From assembly GCA_044866075.1 (NCBI GenBank), contig JBIOTQ010000041.1, positions 1 through 46,696 of the forward strand: a DNA stretch of 46,696 nucleotides, read 5' to 3'. The first letter of the stretch is position 1. Each line of letters starts with the position of its first letter. The notes under the pieces were generated by a model. That model made no database searches and was not told the DNA's origin. It was given only the letters and a program-made list of their open reading frames with translations. This DNA comes from JBASRP01 sp044866075. GTDB lineage: Bacteria; Actinomycetota; AC-67. The position numbers were made by a program, and so were the translations under genes. Below, piece after piece: positions 42,216 through 46,696 of this stretch.

Positions 42216-42592
42216 GCAAACCGCTGGTCTTGATCATCGAGGACGACCCGACGGTGTCGGGTCTGCTCGAGACGCTCATGCAGATGGAGGGGTACGACAC
42301 CGTCATCGCGGCCGACGGCCTCGAAGGTCTGCTGAAGGCCGAGTTCCGCCGTCCGTCGGTGATCCTGCTGGACGTGATGATGCCGAACGTAGACGGGGAG
42401 CGGGTCCTCGACGAGCTCCACGGCCGTCCCGACTTCAGCGATGTGCCCGTCCTCATCGTGACCGGGCGAGCCGACGCCCACCACGCGTTCGACTCGGTCG
42501 TGGGTCGCGAAAACGTGATCCCGAAGCCCTTCGACGCCGCCGCGCTGACGCATCGCGTGGCCGAACTCCTTCACGAGAAGGGGGAGGCATGA
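42212..42592 (+). CDS. Single-domain response regulator receiver
   Basis: 126 residues, receiver only: acidic pocket IEDDP at the N-terminus, D54 in LLDVMMPNVDG, T near 83 in VTGRA and K108 in PKPFDA. No output domain, so it acts by protein contact, like a CheY-type relay. GTG 42212 overlaps the cytochrome stop and the end overlaps argF by four bases, tying it to the cytochrome. No cognate kinase is beside it. Confidence 0.93.
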   Translation: MSKPLVLIIEDDPTVSGLLETLMQMEGYDTVIAADGLEGLLKAEFRRPSVILLDVMMPNVDGERVLDELHGRPDFSDVPVLIVTGRADAHHAFDSVVGRENVIPKPFDAAALTHRVAELLHEKGEA

Positions 42593-43503
42593 ACGAAGAC
42601 TTCCTCTCGATCGACGACCTCGACCCGTCCGAGCTGACCCGTCTGCTTGACCGGGCGGGCGAACTGAAGTCCGACCGGCGCGCGTCGAACGCGCTCCACG
42701 ACAAGACCGTCGCGATGATCTTCGAGAAGCCGTCGACCCGCACGCGCATCTCGTTCGAGGTCGCGATCGCGGAGCTCGGCGGCCACCCGCTGCCGCTGTC
42801 GTCGGCGGAGCTGCAGCTCGGGCGCGGCGAGACGATCGAGGACACGGGACGGGTGCTCTCCGGCTACGTTCAGGGCGTCGTCGTCCGGACGTTCGAACAG
42901 GAACGCCTGGAGCGTCTCGCCGACGCCGCGACGATCCCCGTGATCAACGCGCTGTCCGACCTCGAGCATCCCTGTCAGGCGCTGGCCGACCTCCTCACGA
43001 TCCGCGAGAAGCGCGGGTCGCTGGCCGGCACGAAGCTGACGTACGTGGGCGACGGCAACAACGTCGCGCACGCGCTGCTGCTCGCCGGGGCGCTCGCCGG
43101 GATGCACGTCACCGTCGCCACGCCGCCCGGCTACGCGCCGATCCCGCAGATGGTGAAACGCGCCGAGATCATCGCGGAGGAGACGGGCGGCAGCGTCGCC
43201 GTCACGACCGAGGCGCCCGAGGCCGTTCGCGGCGCCGACGCCGTGTACACCGACGTGTGGGCCAGCATGGGACAGGAGGGCGAGGCGGACGAGCGGCGCC
43301 TGATCTTCGCGCCCTACCAATTGAACGCCGTGCTGCTCGGTCGTGCCGTCGCCGACGCGATCGTCCTGCACTGCCTGCCGGCGCACCGGGGCGAGGAGAT
43401 CACCGACGACGTGATCGACGGTCCCCACTCGGTCGTGTGGCAGCAGGCGGAGAACCGCCTGCACACGCAGAAAGCGTTGTTGGAATGGCTGGTGGGACGA
43501 TGA
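42589..43503 (+). CDS. argF: Ornithine carbamoyltransferase
   Basis: Joins carbamoyl phosphate (from CarAB) and ornithine into citrulline. 304 residues with the carbamoyl phosphate motif EKPSTRTRISFE near 47-58, HPCQALADLLTI near 126, GDGNNVAHALL near 148 and HCLPAHRGEEI near 263. ATG 42589 overlaps the receiver stop. The stop overlaps the argR start by four bases. Confidence 0.96.
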   Translation: MNEDFLSIDDLDPSELTRLLDRAGELKSDRRASNALHDKTVAMIFEKPSTRTRISFEVAIAELGGHPLPLSSAELQLGRGETIEDTGRVLSGYVQGVVVRTFEQERLERLADAATIPVINALSDLEHPCQALADLLTIREKRGSLAGTKLTYVGDGNNVAHALLLAGALAGMHVTVATPPGYAPIPQMVKRAEIIAEETGGSVAVTTEAPEAVRGADAVYTDVWASMGQEGEADERRLIFAPYQLNAVLLGRAVADAIVLHCLPAHRGEEITDDVIDGPHSVVWQQAENRLHTQKALLEWLVGR

Positions 43504-43967
43504 AGGTCGAACGGCAACGCCGCATCGTGCAGATCCTGCGCCGGCGGGCGGTCTCGAGCCAGGAGGAACTGGCCGAGCTGCTCCGCCGCAACGGCGAGCG
43601 CGTGACGCAAGCCACCCTGTCGCGCGATCTCGAGGAGCTCGGCGCGGTCAAGGTCCGTGAGAACGGCGGCGTCGTCTACCGCCTCCCGGAGGAGCCCTCG
43701 TCGACCGACGACTGGCTGCGTCGGATGCTGCACGAGTTCGCCGTCGAGGTCGAGTCCTCCGCCAACATGGTCGTCGTCAAGACGCCGCCCGGCGGCGCGC
43801 AGGCGGTCGCGCGTGCGCTCGACGCCGCGTCGTTGAAGGACGTCATCGGTACCGTCGCCGGAGACGACACCATCATCATCGTGTGTCGCGAGGGCGTCCG
43901 CGGCCAGACCGTCGCGCGCAAGCTGCGCTCGATGGCGGGTCAATTCACCGATCTGAAGGAGGCCTGA
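43500..43967 (+). CDS. argR: Arginine repressor ArgR
   Basis: 155 residues with an N-terminal winged helix (RQRRIVQILRRRAVSSQEEL, VTQATLSRDLEELGAVKV, conserved S-R-D recognition helix) and a C-terminal oligomerisation and arginine-binding domain (VEVESSANMVVVKTPPGGAQ, IGTVAGDDTIIIVCR). It should bind the ARG box upstream of argC as a hexamer with arginine and so regulate its own operon. ATG 43500 overlaps the argF stop. Confidence 0.96.
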   Translation: MKVERQRRIVQILRRRAVSSQEELAELLRRNGERVTQATLSRDLEELGAVKVRENGGVVYRLPEEPSSTDDWLRRMLHEFAVEVESSANMVVVKTPPGGAQAVARALDAASLKDVIGTVAGDDTIIIVCREGVRGQTVARKLRSMAGQFTDLKEA

Positions 43968-43970
43968 GAG

Positions 43971-45172
43971 GTGGCGAACCGTTGCGTGCTCGCGTACTCG
44001 GGCGGTCTCGACACGTCCGTCGCGATCGGGTGGCTGCGCGACAAGTTCGGCTTCGACGTCGTCGCTCTGGCCGCCGACGTGGGACGTGGTGTCGATCACG
44101 ACGCGCTGATCGCGCGGGGACGCGAGTGCGGCGCCTCCGAGACGATCGTCGTCGACGCCCGCGAGGAGTTCGCGCGCGCCTTCGTCTTGAAAGCATTGCG
44201 GGCCAACGCCCTCTACATGGGCAAGTACCCCCTGGTCTCCTCGCTGTCGCGGCCGCTCATCGTCCGCCACCTCGTGCGCGTCGCGCGCGAGCTGGGCGCG
44301 ACGGCCGTGGCCCACGGCTGCACCGGCAAAGGCAACGACCAGGTTCGCTTCGAGGTCTCGGCGGCCGCGCTGGCGCCCGACCTCGAGGTCCTGGCGCCCG
44401 TGCGCGACGCGGGTCTGACACGCGACGCCGCGATCGCCTACGCGGAGGAACGCGGCATCCCGATCCCGGTGACCCGGTCGAGCCCCTACTCGATCGACGA
44501 GAACTTGTGGGGTCGCACGATCGAGTGCGGCGTCCTCGAGGACCCGTGGGCGGCGCCGCCCTCCGACGCGTACGCGTGGACGACGCACGTGAGCGAGGCA
44601 CCGGATGATCCCGAGACGATCGAGGTCGGATTCGAGGCCGGCGTGCCCACCTCGATCGACGGCACCGCAACGGATCTCGTGGATGTCATCGGGCGCGTCG
44701 CCGAGCGCGCCGGCGCGCACGGGATCGGCCGGGTCGACATGATCGAAGACCGGCTGGTCGGCATCAAGAGCCGCGAGATCTACGAGGTTCCCGGCGCGCT
44801 GACGCTGATCCAGGCGCACCGCGATCTCGAGGATCTGACGCTCGAGCGGTCCGTCGCCGCGTTCAAACGCGGGGTGGAGCAGACCTACTCGGAGCTCGTC
44901 TACAACGGGCTCTGGTACTCACCGCTCCGCCGCGCCCTCGACGCCTTTATCGACGCGACGCAAACCGCGGTGACCGGCGACGTGCGGCTGCGCCTCCACA
45001 AGGGGACGGCGGTTGTCGAGGGGCGCCGCTCGCCGCAGGCCCTGTACTCGCACGAGCTCGCCACGTACGAGTCCGGCGACCTCTTCGACCACGACGCGGC
45101 GGCCGGGTTCACGAAACTGTGGGGCCTGCCGGTCAAGGTCTGGGCCGAGAAGCAGAACCCCGAGGATCAGTG

Positions 45173-45173
<1 letters not shown>
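43971..45173 (+). CDS. argG: Argininosuccinate synthase
   Basis: ATP-dependent condensation of citrulline and aspartate. 400 residues starting RCVLAYSGGLDTSVAIGWL (ATP pyrophosphatase P-loop SGGLDTS), with AHGCTGKGNDQVRFE near 120, SPYSIDENLWGRTIECG near 175 and GIKSREIYEVPGA near 265. GTG 43971 follows AAGGAGG at about nine bases, three bases after argR. The stop overlaps argH by one base. Confidence 0.97.
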
Positions 45174-46459
<1,286 letters not shown>

Positions 46460-46696
46460 GGCATGCCCTTCACCTGTTTGTTAGTCGAGAGGCTCGCGGG
46501 GTCCGTTCCGACGCTTCTTTGCCCATTCGCAGGATTCAATCGATTGAACGGTCACTTCAGACAGTCCTGATGATGCAATTGCTCCATTGACACCGCACAA
46601 TCCCTAACAGATGCTTGCTTTATCCGCGCAGTCATGGGTCGAGAGGGGGGAGCCCCAGGCCCACTCGCGCAGCCATCACTGCCGAAGATAGTCAGC
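46460..46696. other. Non-coding window end with a perfect 14-bp palindrome
   Basis: No gene is visible on either strand and the base composition is less GC-rich than the rest. TTCAATCGATTGAA at 46535-46548 is a perfect palindrome and could be an operator for a gene beyond the edge. No clear terminator for argH is seen. Confidence 0.5.

Overview
The window is a GC-rich chromosomal segment from an Actinomycetota bacterium. I infer this from the actinobacterial integration host factor gene mihF next to gmk-rpoZ-coaBC-metK-priA, many GTG starts, four-base start/stop overlaps, and the block order pyr / mihF-gmk / metK-priA / rib / infC / pheST / arg. A class 1B dihydroorotate dehydrogenase with its PyrK subunit, together with several non-standard gene neighbours, suggests a deep or uncultivated lineage. 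I could not test the placement. Nearly all of the window is coding and mostly on the plus strand. I see no insertion sequence, CRISPR array, tRNA or rRNA gene.

Layout. 1-313: edge-truncated nucleotidyltransferase (minus). 330-492: structured pyr leader with a PyrR-type binding loop, an intrinsic terminator and a hairpin over the Shine-Dalgarno (SD) sequence. 493-14957: tightly coupled pyr operon pyrR-pyrB-pyrC-(40-aa basic protein)-carA-(114-aa protein)-(cupin)-carB-pyrK-(FtsX-type permease)-pyrD-(RDD protein)-(membrane protein)-pyrF-pyrE, encoding all of UMP synthesis. 14971-17523: mihF-gmk-rpoZ-coaBC from a good promoter. 17542-19755: minus-strand membrane protein, metK, minus-strand small HTH protein. 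19937-24755: priA-like, def, fmt, rpe, and a receiver/GGDEF-like protein. 24768-28771: palindrome, promoter, FMN riboswitch and the riboflavin operon ribD-ribE-ribBA-ribH. 28780-30527: SnoaL-like protein (minus), hisG, cold-shock gene with terminator. 30567-37230: infC leader with attenuator, then infC-rpmI-rplT, a degenerate SpoU methyltransferase, a PAS histidine kinase and pheS-pheT. 37368-46459: a 23-codon membrane peptide, an ARG box, then argC-J-B-D-(cytochrome c)-(receiver)-argF-R-G-H. 46460-46696: no gene seen.

How the genes work together. CarAB makes carbamoyl phosphate for both PyrB and ArgF. The arg operon carries a complete cyclic pathway (ArgJ recycles the acetyl group) and its own repressor ArgR, with an ARG box over the argC promoter. 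The rib operon makes the flavins used by PyrD/PyrK and CoaBC. Control is visible at the RNA level for pyr (PyrR loop), rib (FMN riboswitch) and infC (terminator in the leader).

Points most worth a second look: gmk has no ATG/GTG/TTG start ahead of its P-loop and lies in the same frame as mihF behind one TAG codon; the pyr leader has competing structures and a probable CTG start; unrelated passenger genes sit inside the pyr and arg operons with perfect translational coupling; several housekeeping proteins carry low-complexity Pro/Ala tails, one strongly basic (RibE); and PriA and SpoU homologues have eroded catalytic motifs.
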